From Polaribacter porphyrae (GTDB lineage: Bacteria > Bacteroidota > Bacteroidia > Flavobacteriales > Flavobacteriaceae), in assembly GCF_002954685.1 (NCBI RefSeq), contig NZ_MSCN01000001.1, positions 3,635,952 to 3,699,951 of the forward strand: a stretch of DNA of 64,000 nt. The letters are read 5' to 3'. Both the position numbers and the translations under genes were made by a program. The first letter of the stretch is position 1. Each line of letters begins with the position of its first letter. Positions 54,420-62,329 of this stretch are shown one piece after another. The notes under the pieces were generated by a model. It ran no database searches. It saw nothing but the letters and a program-made list of their open reading frames with translations, and was not told the origin of the DNA.

Positions 54420-55628
54420 TTATCGATATAGATAGCCTTTTTTGTAATCTAAATCGTTAAATGTGATAGTTTTTGCAGAAAAAGGAGCTGGCGATTTACC
54501 ATCAATAAGTAATTTTAAATAAATATGAAAATGCTCTAAATTGGTGAAATCTGATGTTTGAAAAATGGGATGAAACTCTTGAGCCATGTATTTAGCATCA
54601 GCTTGTCCTAACTTAAAACAGATAATCGTTCCAATATTTCCTAAAACAGCATTTTTAATATCAGTTTGTAATTGATTCAAATATTGATGAGCAAGAATAA
54701 ATCCAATTTTAAATTTCCGTAATTCAGAAAACATATTGGTAAGTGATGCAGTTGTATAATTTTGGAATTCATCAAGATAAATATAAAAAGGAATGCGTTT
54801 ATCTTCTTCGATATTAATACGACTAAAACCAGCTGATGAAAGGGAAGTGAGCAAAAGTGAACCTAATAAATGAGAACCATCTGTTCCTAAACTTCCTTTA
54901 GAAAGATTTACTAAAAATATGGTGTTAGAATCAATAATAGTTCGCAGTGAAATTTGTTTTTTGTTCTCCACGAGTATTTTGTGAATCATTGGAATAGATA
55001 AAAAACTCCCTACTTTATTCAGAACAGGCAAAAGGTCATTTTTTGAATATTTTGGAAACTCTAATTGCCAAAAACGAACAACATTTTTACTGACAATATT
55101 TTTGATGCATTGTTGTTGAAAGTCTTGCTCTAAAAGCAATTTGGAAATATCACTAAAATTAGCTTTAGGCTGGTCAAGGAGTGTTAGAATCACATTCCGT
55201 AATATGTATTCTAATTTCAATCCCCACGATTGCTTACCCCATAGCTTCTGAAAAGTTTCCAAAATACTTGAAGCAATGAGGGCTCGTTTTTGATAGCTGA
55301 CTCTTTTAAGCGGATTATACCCAATTTCAGTAGTTGAATTGTTAGCATCAAGCAGGATAATATCTTTTTCTTGATGTGCAGGGATGAGATTCAATACTTC
55401 CTTGAGTAAATCTCCATTAATATCAAATAAGCAAAAGCCTCTATGATGAATGATGTCTTGATAAATTAATGTTTTCATAACATTTGTTTTACCACTTCCA
55501 GTTTTTCCAAGAAGATACATTCCGAATAATCTATCGTGTTGGTAGATACCAAAATGGTCGTTTTGGTCTCTAAAGTCAACTTGTGCAAAGTAACTAATGT
55601 ATGGGTTAAGAAAGGTTTTCATAGACAT
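54420..55628 (-). CDS. TraG/VirD4- or HerA-like ATPase
   Basis: The 402-residue protein has Walker A GKTGSGKT (41-48), Walker B 'FYIYLDEFQN' and downstream 'AHQYLNQL' motif, as in coupling-protein and HerA-type DNA-pumping ATPases. No membrane segments are seen at the N-terminus, unlike classic VirD4. The first codons 'MSMKTFLNPY' allow a start at 55628 or 55622. With no relaxase or secretion channel nearby, it may be a DNA-handling motor of the element and not a full conjugation protein. Confidence 0.82.
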   Translation of the reverse strand: MSMKTFLNPYISYFAQVDFRDQNDHFGIYQHDRLFGMYLLGKTGSGKTNVMKTLIYQDIIHHRGFCLFDINGDLLKEVLNLIPAHQEKDIILLDANNSTTEIGYNPLKRVSYQKRALIASSILETFQKLWGKQSWGLKLEYILRNVILTLLDQPKANFSDISKLLLEQDFQQQCIKNIVSKNVVRFWQLEFPKYSKNDLLPVLNKVGSFLSIPMIHKILVENKKQISLRTIIDSNTIFLVNLSKGSLGTDGSHLLGSLLLTSLSSAGFSRINIEEDKRIPFYIYLDEFQNYTTASLTNMFSELRKFKIGFILAHQYLNQLQTDIKNAVLGNIGTIICFKLGQADAKYMAQEFHPIFQTSDFTNLEHFHIYLKLLIDGKSPAPFSAKTITFNDLDYKKGYLYR

Positions 55629-55720
55629 AGATTAACGTGTCTGAAAAAGGGAATATAGATTAGCTTTATTGTAAATAAATTATTAGTATTGTAAAATTGA
55701 TGGTATTGATGGAGGTATAA

Positions 55721-57325
55721 TTATTCGTTCTGTTTCAAAAAATCTAAATCTTTTGAGATTGATTGTAAATTTATAGTTCGGAACGTGTTACATAATTGAC
55801 CCAATTCGTTACAAGTCTTTGCATTTACTAACTCTTTAAAGGGAGAACGTATTGTAAAATATAGCTTTTTACCATCTAACATTAAGTTCGATAGTGAAAA
55901 ATTGATAAGCCCACGTTTTAATTCAGTTTCCGAACTCATAAATAATTCGTGTGCTTTTTGAGATAGGGATAATATTTTCCGAACATTAATATGATATTGT
56001 TCGTCCTTATCCGTTTGAGACTCTAAATGGGTACTGACGGCTTGTTGGCGTTCTTTTAGAGTGATTAATTTAGAATTATACATTTCATCGCTTATAGGGC
56101 TATTGGGCTTGGTATATTTATCAAATAAAGAATCTATGTGCTGTTGAATTAAGCAATGTTCTTTTTGTAAACTCTTCATGGTTTGATTCTGAAATTTTTT
56201 ATGAGACTCGTGCAGAATCCTTAATTGATTTACAACTAGTTTGATTTGTTTATCCGTGAGTTTTATTGAGTGAAAAAAACTTTCAATTTGCTCAATTAAA
56301 TGTGTCTCATTTACATAGATTTTTTTACAGTTTTTATAATAATTTGTACAGCTATAAAGAATAAATCGCCCCTCCTTTTTACTTTCAGCAGTAATGGTGC
56401 AACCGCAATTTTTACAAGTAATAAGTGATTGAAAAAGTTTGAGTACCTTTTGTTTATTCTTGGTATTATTTCTGTTTTTTAATTCAAATTGTTGTTGAAC
56501 AGTATCAAAAAGTTCTTTGGTTATTATAGGTTGATATTTATGAGGAAATAGCTTTCCTTTAAATTTCATTAATCCATAGTAAAAAGGGTTATGCAAAATA
56601 TCAGCAATCAGTCTTCGTGAAGCTTTTTTATCATTTCTACTTTTAAAATTATGTTTAAAAGACCAATCTATTAATTGGTTTAAGGAATACAAGCCTGTTC
56701 CATACATTTTGAATAATTTTTGGATGATTTTAAATTCTTCCTTTAACGGAATAATATCGGTAGTTCTTAATTTTCCTCTTACCACTTCTTTTATTGCATG
56801 GTATCCTCTTGGAATAGTTCCAGTAGCCCACTCTCCTTTAAGGATTTTTCCTTCTAAACCTCGCTTGGTATTATCACTAATACTATCAGCAAAATACTGT
56901 GCTAAAGCCACAGCCATATTAAACTGAAACAAATCGATTGCAGTAGATTGTTGATGAACAATAAGGTGATCAGAAACGAAGTGTAATTCAATCAACCCTT
57001 TTTTTCTCAACTTATCTAATTTGGGTAGCCATGTAGGAAAATCTCGAAGAAGACGATCTACTTTATCTGAACAAATAGCTATCGTTTTTCTTGATTTTAC
57101 AATGCGGTTTAAAAAACGTTCAAATTCTTTTCGTTCTAATATACTAGCACTTTCATCAAAGGCATATTCTTCTATGAGTGACAGTTGTTCATTTTTATTA
57201 ATATAATCTCGTAATCGTTCTATTTGAGCAGGAATAGAGTTTCCTTGTGCTTTTTGTTCTTTTGAAGAGACACGAGCAAGTAAATAAGCATCTTCGGCTT
57301 TTAAGTCTTTATCATATATTTTCAT
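55721..57325 (-). CDS. Large serine recombinase
   Basis: The 534-residue protein has the N-terminal resolvase domain with catalytic Ser20 ('LLARVSSKEQ') and 'DKVDRLLRD', a recombinase domain (about 185-300), a zinc ribbon ('CKNCGC...YSCTNYYKNC', about 313-345) and a long coiled-coil region (about 355-445). This is the usual layout of serine integrases that insert and excise phages and integrative elements. It is transcribed towards the other element genes. An unusual pair of interlocked inverted repeats lies just ahead of its start. Confidence 0.92.
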   Translation of the reverse strand: MKIYDKDLKAEDAYLLARVSSKEQKAQGNSIPAQIERLRDYINKNEQLSLIEEYAFDESASILERKEFERFLNRIVKSRKTIAICSDKVDRLLRDFPTWLPKLDKLRKKGLIELHFVSDHLIVHQQSTAIDLFQFNMAVALAQYFADSISDNTKRGLEGKILKGEWATGTIPRGYHAIKEVVRGKLRTTDIIPLKEEFKIIQKLFKMYGTGLYSLNQLIDWSFKHNFKSRNDKKASRRLIADILHNPFYYGLMKFKGKLFPHKYQPIITKELFDTVQQQFELKNRNNTKNKQKVLKLFQSLITCKNCGCTITAESKKEGRFILYSCTNYYKNCKKIYVNETHLIEQIESFFHSIKLTDKQIKLVVNQLRILHESHKKFQNQTMKSLQKEHCLIQQHIDSLFDKYTKPNSPISDEMYNSKLITLKERQQAVSTHLESQTDKDEQYHINVRKILSLSQKAHELFMSSETELKRGLINFSLSNLMLDGKKLYFTIRSPFKELVNAKTCNELGQLCNTFRTINLQSISKDLDFLKQNE

Positions 57326-57340
57326 TGTTTTTCATAAAAA

Positions 57341-57437
57341 AACAAAAGGGAGTAACGGATTAGCAATTTAAGTCGCCAAACTAAAAATTTCCGTTACTCC
57401 CTTTTGTTCTTAAATAACTTATAATTTCTAGTTTGGC
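57341..57437. repeat. Interlocked inverted repeats upstream of the serine recombinase
   Basis: Repeat B has perfect 19-bp arms (AACAAAAGGGAGTAACGGA at 57341-57359; its complement at 57390-57408). Repeat A has 15-bp arms with one mismatch (57375-57389 and 57423-57437, core GCCAAACTA/TAGTTTGGC). The right arm of B lies between the arms of A and the left arm of A lies within the loop of B, so the order along the DNA is B-A-B-A. On the minus strand, B is followed by TTTTT just ahead of the recombinase start, as in a terminator. The rest of the 376-bp gap 57326-57702 shows no gene. Confidence 0.75.
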
Positions 57438-57702
57438 TTTTTGATTATAGCATTGTTTTTATTTTGAGTTAATGTTTTTTTATCTATTATTAATAGAATA
57501 TTGAAAAACCCTATTAAGTTATTAATTGGTTCTTCCTTAACATTTGTTTCATTTTTCAACTTTTTATTGGTACCCATAAATCATAATAAACAACGATGTA
57601 ATTGCTCGTTACAATGTTATAACTAAAAAAAACAAGAATATAGATATCCCTTTTTGTAAAAACGCCTATAAAAAAGAAATGCATTGATGTTATAATCAAA
57701 AT

Positions 57703-58110
57703 ATGAAAACCACACCAAGCAATGAACAATTTACTGACTCATTAAAAAAAGACGCTCTCAAAATGGCAGTTGCTTGTGTAATAAATACTGTAATTGAAAA
57801 CTATCACACAGGAGTATTTCTTCAATCAAAAACAGGAGATTATTCAGACGTTAAGGTTGTTACTCCTTTTGGTGAAATTCCATAGGATGCACTCTCTCGA
57901 ATTAGCGACCCAGAAATGATGGCATTTAATAAAGAAGTTTCAAATTTACTCTATACCTATCTGCAATATTTATTAAACCCTCACTTTGATACACAAATCA
58001 AAGAGGAATTTATAAAGTATGCCAATTTGTTTTATCCAGAGAACTGGGATGAGCCAGATATTGATGAAAAAATAATTGAAATGGTAAGAACATTACAACA
58101 TAAAAAATAA
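57703..58110 (+). pseudogene. Element gene interrupted by an in-frame TAG
   Basis: A 135-codon frame starts with ATG at 57703. Codon 61 (57883-57885) is TAG, yet the same frame continues without further stops to 58110 and reads 'GEIP*DALSRISDPEMMAFNKEV'. The intact protein would begin 'MKTTPSNEQFTDSL' and end 'EMVRTLQHKK'. I recall similar small element proteins with 'GEIPW' at this place, so a Trp TGG-to-TAG change is likely. The function is unknown. Confidence 0.7.
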
Positions 58111-58168
58111 TTATTAATACAATTATGATTATCTATAATTCCATCTAAAGTATTAGTATGCTTTAGGG

Positions 58169-58636
58169 ATGAGTTATATTTATTTTACTAATGTACCCAA
58201 CATCATATTTGATATCCATTTAAAAGATTTAGGTTATGCAGAATTAAAAGTACTCATGGTTATCATTCGTCAAACCTATGGATGGAAAGATACACATACT
58301 GGAACACATAAACATTGGGATTGGATATCGCAACAGTTTTTCGTTAGAAAAACAGGGCTCTCGGCAAGGGCTGTTTCGACAGCTATTTCCAAGCTCATCA
58401 CAAAGAATATAATAAAAGTTAAGAACGAACAGGGAAGACTGGTTTTTGGAAACAAAGAGCGTCAATATGCTTCAAAACTCTATTTCTCCACTACCTTTCA
58501 AAAAAGCTGTGAAGTTAGAGGTAATAAACCAGTGAAGCAAGTTCACACTACAATAATTAAACATACAGATAAGTACAGTGAAGCAAGTTCACTGAGTTTA
58601 AAACGCATACAATTTAAAAAACATACAAAACCTTAA
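58169..58636 (+). CDS. Winged-helix replication-type protein (phage RepO N-domain-like)
   Basis: The 155-residue protein has 'LGYAELKVLMVIIRQTYGWKD', 'SARAVSTAISKLITKNIIKV' and a wing-like beta segment, the pattern of winged-helix domains at the N-terminus of phage replication proteins O and related plasmid initiators. It is followed by a basic, poorly ordered tail. It may bind DNA to initiate or regulate replication of the element. No helicase-loader domain follows. Confidence 0.7.
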   Translation: MSYIYFTNVPNIIFDIHLKDLGYAELKVLMVIIRQTYGWKDTHTGTHKHWDWISQQFFVRKTGLSARAVSTAISKLITKNIIKVKNEQGRLVFGNKERQYASKLYFSTTFQKSCEVRGNKPVKQVHTTIIKHTDKYSEASSLSLKRIQFKKHTKP

Positions 58637-58793
58637 CAAACCAACTTGTACGCATTTCTTCCACTAAATATTGAGAGACAGCGATTTTTTTTGTAGTATT
58701 TACAAAATGGGGTATCTATATTGTGGTGATGGAAGATATTAAAATAGTAACAGCGTTGGACAATTCATTAACCCCAATGCTTTTTAATTTTTT

Positions 58794-59147
58794 ATGACAA
58801 ACGCATTACATCTCCTTAAAAGTTATCGAGAACGAACAGGCGTATCACTTCAAGACATGGCAACCTTTATTGGCGTAGATACTGGTAACCTTTCTAAAGT
58901 AGAACACGGCAAACTCGATGCCAGTATTTTAATCCTCTTTTCATACCATCTCATTCTTAAAATTCCTATTGAAAAACTGTTTAAAAATCACTATCCTGAA
59001 ATTATAAAAAACTGCTTGAGGAATGGGCTTGTTTTGAAAGATAAATTATTGGACGAGATGAAAGCACCGCATATTGATAAACGCCTTATTCTTGTGGATA
59101 CCATTATTGATAGATTACTTGAATTGGATAAAAACCATGGACGTTAG
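58794..59147 (+). CDS. XRE-family helix-turn-helix regulator
   Basis: The 117-residue protein has an N-terminal Cro/C1-type HTH (about 6-60, 'LQDMATFIGVDTGNLSKVEHGK') and a helical C-terminal part. Its stop overlaps the start of the RuvC-like gene by 11 bases, so both are translated as a unit. It probably controls element functions. The 157-bp spacer before it holds no gene that I can see. Confidence 0.88.
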   Translation: MTNALHLLKSYRERTGVSLQDMATFIGVDTGNLSKVEHGKLDASILILFSYHLILKIPIEKLFKNHYPEIIKNCLRNGLVLKDKLLDEMKAPHIDKRLILVDTIIDRLLELDKNHGR

Positions 59148-59628
59148 TCCTATGGTCATTACATTGTATCCAAACGCATTTGGTATGGGCTATGTTATAA
59201 GTGAAACACCCAAAGAATTGATTAATTATGGTGTAGCACGAGTGAGACCACTTTCTAAAAGTCATTATGTAAAAAGACTACTTTATTACATTAAGCAATA
59301 CCGTCCAACAATCATTATACTTCGAGGATATCGAGATACTGACAATCGAATCAGTAAACGAGTCATCAATATTATACAAACCTTTGAGCTTGAAGCGGAA
59401 AAACAAAATTTACTCATTTTCAAATATTCACGAGAGGATATCAAGCAAGTTTTTAAACAGTTTGGTGGAAACTCTAAATATGCTATTTCAAAAACAATTA
59501 GTTCTTGGTATCCAGAGTTGCAATCACGGATGCCTGATATTCGTAAAAATACGAAAGCAGAGCATTATCAAATGGGAGTTTTTGATGCTTTTGCGTTAAT
59601 GTTAACCCATTATTATATTGAGAATTAA
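59137..59628 (+). CDS. RuvC/RNase H-fold-like protein
   Basis: The 163-residue protein resembles Holliday-junction resolvase RuvC in layout: an N-terminal hairpin ('VITLYPNAFGMGYVI'), 'RPTIIILRG', 'YSREDIKQVF' and a C-terminal 'MGVFDAFALMLTHYY'. The first acidic residue of the RuvC site (usually D-x-G) appears as P-N here, so catalysis is doubtful or the site is altered. The start ATG (giving 'MDVSPMVITL') overlaps the XRE gene. An RNase H-fold relative with another function is the alternative. Confidence 0.5.
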   Translation: MDVSPMVITLYPNAFGMGYVISETPKELINYGVARVRPLSKSHYVKRLLYYIKQYRPTIIILRGYRDTDNRISKRVINIIQTFELEAEKQNLLIFKYSREDIKQVFKQFGGNSKYAISKTISSWYPELQSRMPDIRKNTKAEHYQMGVFDAFALMLTHYYIEN

Positions 59629-59923
59629 ATAATTTTATCGTTTTAACACGTATTTTCTTTGCAAGATCTTCATGAGCTTACCTATGTTCTGCCATATAAA
59701 ATAAATCCACTCTGCTATCAGAAATACATATCGGAGGGAAATATTATTTTTACTTTAAAACAATGCTAAAAATAAAGAAGAGTAAATTTATAGTTACAAA
59801 AAATATATAAAAAAAGAGAATTAAAAATAGGCAACTATAAACTTATATTTTCTCTAAAAAAGTCTAAAATTCTTCTTAAATATCTTTATGGATGATTAAT
59901 TTACGTTTAGATAACACCATTAG

Positions 59924-59988
59924 ATGGTAAGGCAAATCAATTATGATGCTTTACCATGCAATTGCATCAATTGATCAAGATCAATTGA
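59924..59988. repeat. Cluster of palindromes in a gene-free gap
   Basis: The 718-bp gap 59629-60346 has no convincing gene. It contains ATGGTAA (59924-59930) with TTACCAT (59951-59957), the perfect palindrome ATGCAATTGCAT (59956-59967), and a perfect inverted repeat with TCAATTGATC arms (59967-59976 and 59979-59988). The three overlap or abut. Operator, recombination-site or origin functions are all possible. Confidence 0.5.
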
Positions 59989-60244
59989 TATTTAAAAATA
60001 GGCCATATGTTAAATTAGAGGGTAATCAAATTTGAGTTTACCATAAATAAAGTAAATCATATTGATGAAATTATTGATATTTCTGTACCCTCTAGCTCTT
60101 TTTTAGCAAGTTGAATTTTAGAGTTTATGCCTTTTAAATTACTGCTGTTTATTATGCTTTCCAAATAGACAATGATAAAAACCACTATCTTTAATTTATT
60201 AATTTTATTACACTATTTTAGGACGAGACAATTAAATAACTAAA

Positions 60245-60274
60245 AAAAACTCCAACAAAAAAGTTGAAGTTTTT
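60245..60274. terminator. Terminator-like hairpin left of the insertion sequence
   Basis: AAAAACTCCAAC (60245-60256) pairs with GTTGAAGTTTTT (60263-60274) with one mismatch and has flanking A and T runs usable on both strands. Confidence 0.55.
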
Positions 60275-60301
60275 ATTTTCCAATCTTTGGGAGCAAAACC
60301 C

Positions 60302-60835
60302 TCGCCTTCAGGCGATCCCTTTAGGTCAACATGATACACTACCTACATGCAACTCTACCGCAAAGGATCTCATACCCTCTATGATCTCAAGTACCATATT
60401 GTATGGGCCACCAAGTATAGCAAACCTATCCTCACTGAACGTAGAGGGAAGCATGTACGAGATTTGATACGTGAAATCTGTCTTACGCATAACGTACAAA
60501 TCTTAAAAGGTCATGTATCTAAAGATCACATCCATATCTTCATCTCTATGCCACCACAGATTTCAGTATCAAAGATCGCACAACTCATTAAAGGTAAAAC
60601 CTCACGTAAACTCCTCCAAGAAGACAAGGCACTGTCAAAACAATACTGGGGTAATCACCTATGGGCTCGTGGATACTTTGCTACCACCTCAAGGCAAATC
60701 ACTGATGAAATGATCCTTGAATACATTACCAACCAAGATGAAGATGTTGATAAGCGTGGAGATGACTTTACGGTTTTGTCTGCATAATACAGGCTTTCAA
60801 GCCTTACAAAAAACTACCGGCTTGGAGCCGGTAGT
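60302..60835 (+). mobile_element. IS200/IS605-type insertion sequence, single-gene form
   Basis: The transposase gene is flanked by short subterminal hairpins as expected of this group: TCGCC/GGCGA (60302-60315) on the left; AGGCTT/AAGCCT (60791-60804) and a perfect 10-bp stem ACTACCGGCT/AGCCGGTAGT (60813-60835) on the right. The ends are approximate. There is no tnpB and no inverted terminal repeat. Confidence 0.75.
60347..60787 (+). CDS. tnpA: IS200/IS605-family Y1 transposase TnpA
   Basis: The 146-residue protein is full length for the group. The HUH motif is H61-I-H63 ('KDHIHIF') and the catalytic Tyr is Tyr126 ('EMILEYI'). It cuts and joins single-stranded DNA at hairpin-bearing ends. 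It appears intact, and its base composition is less AT-rich than its neighbours, consistent with recent arrival. Confidence 0.92.
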   Translation: MQLYRKGSHTLYDLKYHIVWATKYSKPILTERRGKHVRDLIREICLTHNVQILKGHVSKDHIHIFISMPPQISVSKIAQLIKGKTSRKLLQEDKALSKQYWGNHLWARGYFATTSRQITDEMILEYITNQDEDVDKRGDDFTVLSA

Positions 60836-60855
60836 AGTTTATTTATAAAATAGTC

Positions 60856-61089
60856 TTATTTCAATATTTTCTTTTTCTCTTTTTTAGAAAAATGATACAC
60901 AATATTTGGTATAAAAGCCATCCAAAAAAAGAAAAAGGCTAATAAAATATGTACCGTAGTTGATGCGGTATTTCTTGTTAATAAAAAATACTCTGGTGTT
61001 TCTTCTTTTAAATTCCAATCATTTGCAAGATACATTTTCATATCCTTAATGGCTTCTTCTCTTTTTTGAGTTTGTTCTTGGTTTTTCAT
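60856..61089 (-). CDS. Small membrane protein
   Basis: The 77-residue protein has a charged N-terminal helix, then one hydrophobic stretch (about 45-66, 'STTVHILLAFFFFWMAFIPNIV') and a Lys-rich tail. It lies 1 bp downstream of the lipoprotein gene at 61091 and is probably expressed with it. The family is not recognised; small proteins of this kind are common in Bacteroidota genomes. Confidence 0.65.
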   Translation of the reverse strand: MKNQEQTQKREEAIKDMKMYLANDWNLKEETPEYFLLTRNTASTTVHILLAFFFFWMAFIPNIVYHFSKKEKKKILK

Positions 61090-61090
61090 A

Positions 61091-61837
61091 TTAATTTTGT
61101 TTAGATTTTTGGATTTCTTTTTTAATCATTTTCATTTCGTTAACATCAATATGTCTATATGCGGTTTTTATAGCTTCTTGGTAGTATTCCTCAAGTGCTT
61201 TAGCTGTTGGATTATACACTCCTGTATCTTCTGACATTAATTGTCTCGGTGTTGGTTTGCCTGTCCACGTCTTGTTTCCTTTAGCCGTAATTTCTTTACG
61301 TGGAAGTGCTATAGTTTTCTTCCAAAACTTCTCTCCAGTAAAAGGATCAGTAGCCTCAATGATAATATTGCCAAAGTGATAGAATGTTCCTGAAACCTTG
61401 TAATGGTTAGGAGCATTTTTACTAATCATTTGCGACCAGTTTGTTTGTTGTTTTAACGTTAAATTTCCCTCGTCTTTTAAACTAATTCTAATCTCTAGTG
61501 CAATATCAGAGTTCTTTTTATCTCCATAGACCATCTCGTCACGATTTTTGAATGGCCCACGTAATGAAAAACCTTTAGCTATGAGCATTTCTTCAAAGTC
61601 ATCCGCCATATTTTCGATAAATGTAGAATAAGGTTGAACTCTTAAATTTGGATTTTTGTCTGCAAAAACAGGGTTCAAAAGTGCAATGGTAATATCGGCA
61701 CTTCTAGGATTAGATCTGTCTTGTGGTGTGTAATCAAAATTTGGGTTATACCTTGGCACTTCTTTCTGGGCTACTTTAGGTGCCGAACCACAACTTGTAA
61801 GAACTAAAAGAGTTAAAATAAATGAGATTTTTTTCAT
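61091..61837 (-). CDS. HpaA-like lipoprotein
   Basis: The 248-residue protein has a lipobox (LTSC, Cys16) and a soluble domain. Parts resemble the Helicobacter HpaA (neuraminyllactose-binding haemagglutinin) family: 'DITIALLNPVF', 'EEMLIAKGFSLRGPF', 'DIALEIRISL' and 'IIIEATDPFTGEKFW'. The resemblance is from memory and is moderate. It should be anchored in the outer membrane. Its role is unknown here. It is divergent from an XRE regulator with a palindrome between them. Confidence 0.6.
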   Translation of the reverse strand: MKKISFILTLLVLTSCGSAPKVAQKEVPRYNPNFDYTPQDRSNPRSADITIALLNPVFADKNPNLRVQPYSTFIENMADDFEEMLIAKGFSLRGPFKNRDEMVYGDKKNSDIALEIRISLKDEGNLTLKQQTNWSQMISKNAPNHYKVSGTFYHFGNIIIEATDPFTGEKFWKKTIALPRKEITAKGNKTWTGKPTPRQLMSEDTGVYNPTAKALEEYYQEAIKTAYRHIDVNEMKMIKKEIQKSKQN

Positions 61838-61890
61838 AATGTTTTGTTTTTATTAAGTTAAAAAGCAAACATAACAAATAATTTTAAATA

Positions 61891-61906
61891 CGGACAATAT
61901 AGTCCG
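61891..61906. promoter_or_regulatory. Palindrome in a divergent spacer, possible operator
   Basis: CGGAC (61891-61895) and GTCCG (61902-61906) form a symmetric site centred between the lipoprotein operon and the XRE gene. A 16-bp dyad of this kind is a typical operator for small XRE regulators. This is inference. Confidence 0.45.
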
Positions 61907-61955
61907 CTTATTTTTTTAAATATTCCTATACATTTCAAATAAATAGAAAAGTAAC

Positions 61956-62210
61956 TTGAATCTGTCAAAAAAGAACCAAGAGGAGTATTTAAAAAAGTTA
62001 GGAATTTATATTGTTAGATTACGTGAAAAAAAGGGTTTGAAACAATATGAATTGTCTGATCTTTTAGACATTGACGTTCGTGTTTTAAGAAGAATCGAAA
62101 AGGGGAAAACAAATATTCAAATACTATTTCTCTTTAAATTAGCAGATGTGCTTAATGTAAAAACCAATTCTTTTATTGATTTACCTAAAGTTGATGATTC
62201 AGAAAAGTAA
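61956..62210 (+). CDS. XRE-family helix-turn-helix regulator with TTG start
   Basis: The 84-residue protein is little more than a Cro/C1-type HTH domain ('LREKKGLKQYELSDLLDIDVRVLRRIEKGK' in part). The frame opens with TTG at 61956 and no ATG is available near the N-terminus of the domain, so a TTG start is needed. It probably controls the divergent lipoprotein operon or the neighbouring recombinase. Confidence 0.8.
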   Translation: MNLSKKNQEEYLKKLGIYIVRLREKKGLKQYELSDLLDIDVRVLRRIEKGKTNIQILFLFKLADVLNVKTNSFIDLPKVDDSEK

Positions 62211-62277
62211 TAAAATTATGCAGCCTATTATTGATTTTAATATTATAAAAGCACACTTTTTGCTTACTTATATTTTA

Positions 62278-62294
62278 AATGTTTGAAACATTTG
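62278..62294. promoter_or_regulatory. Palindrome upstream of the split recombinase
   Basis: AAATGTTT (62278-62285) and AAACATTT (62287-62294) surround a single G, 36 bp before the recombinase start. It could be an operator or a recombinase binding site. Confidence 0.35.
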
Positions 62295-62329
62295 TGTTAC
62301 TTTAGACATTGAATGTCAATAAGTAAACA

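Noticed and set aside
49753..58110. Selenocysteine or stop-codon recoding to explain the in-frame TGA and TAG codons.
   Set aside because: Different stop codons in two unrelated small genes, plus a frameshift and a truncated gene copy nearby, are more simply explained by decay; no recoding element is evident.
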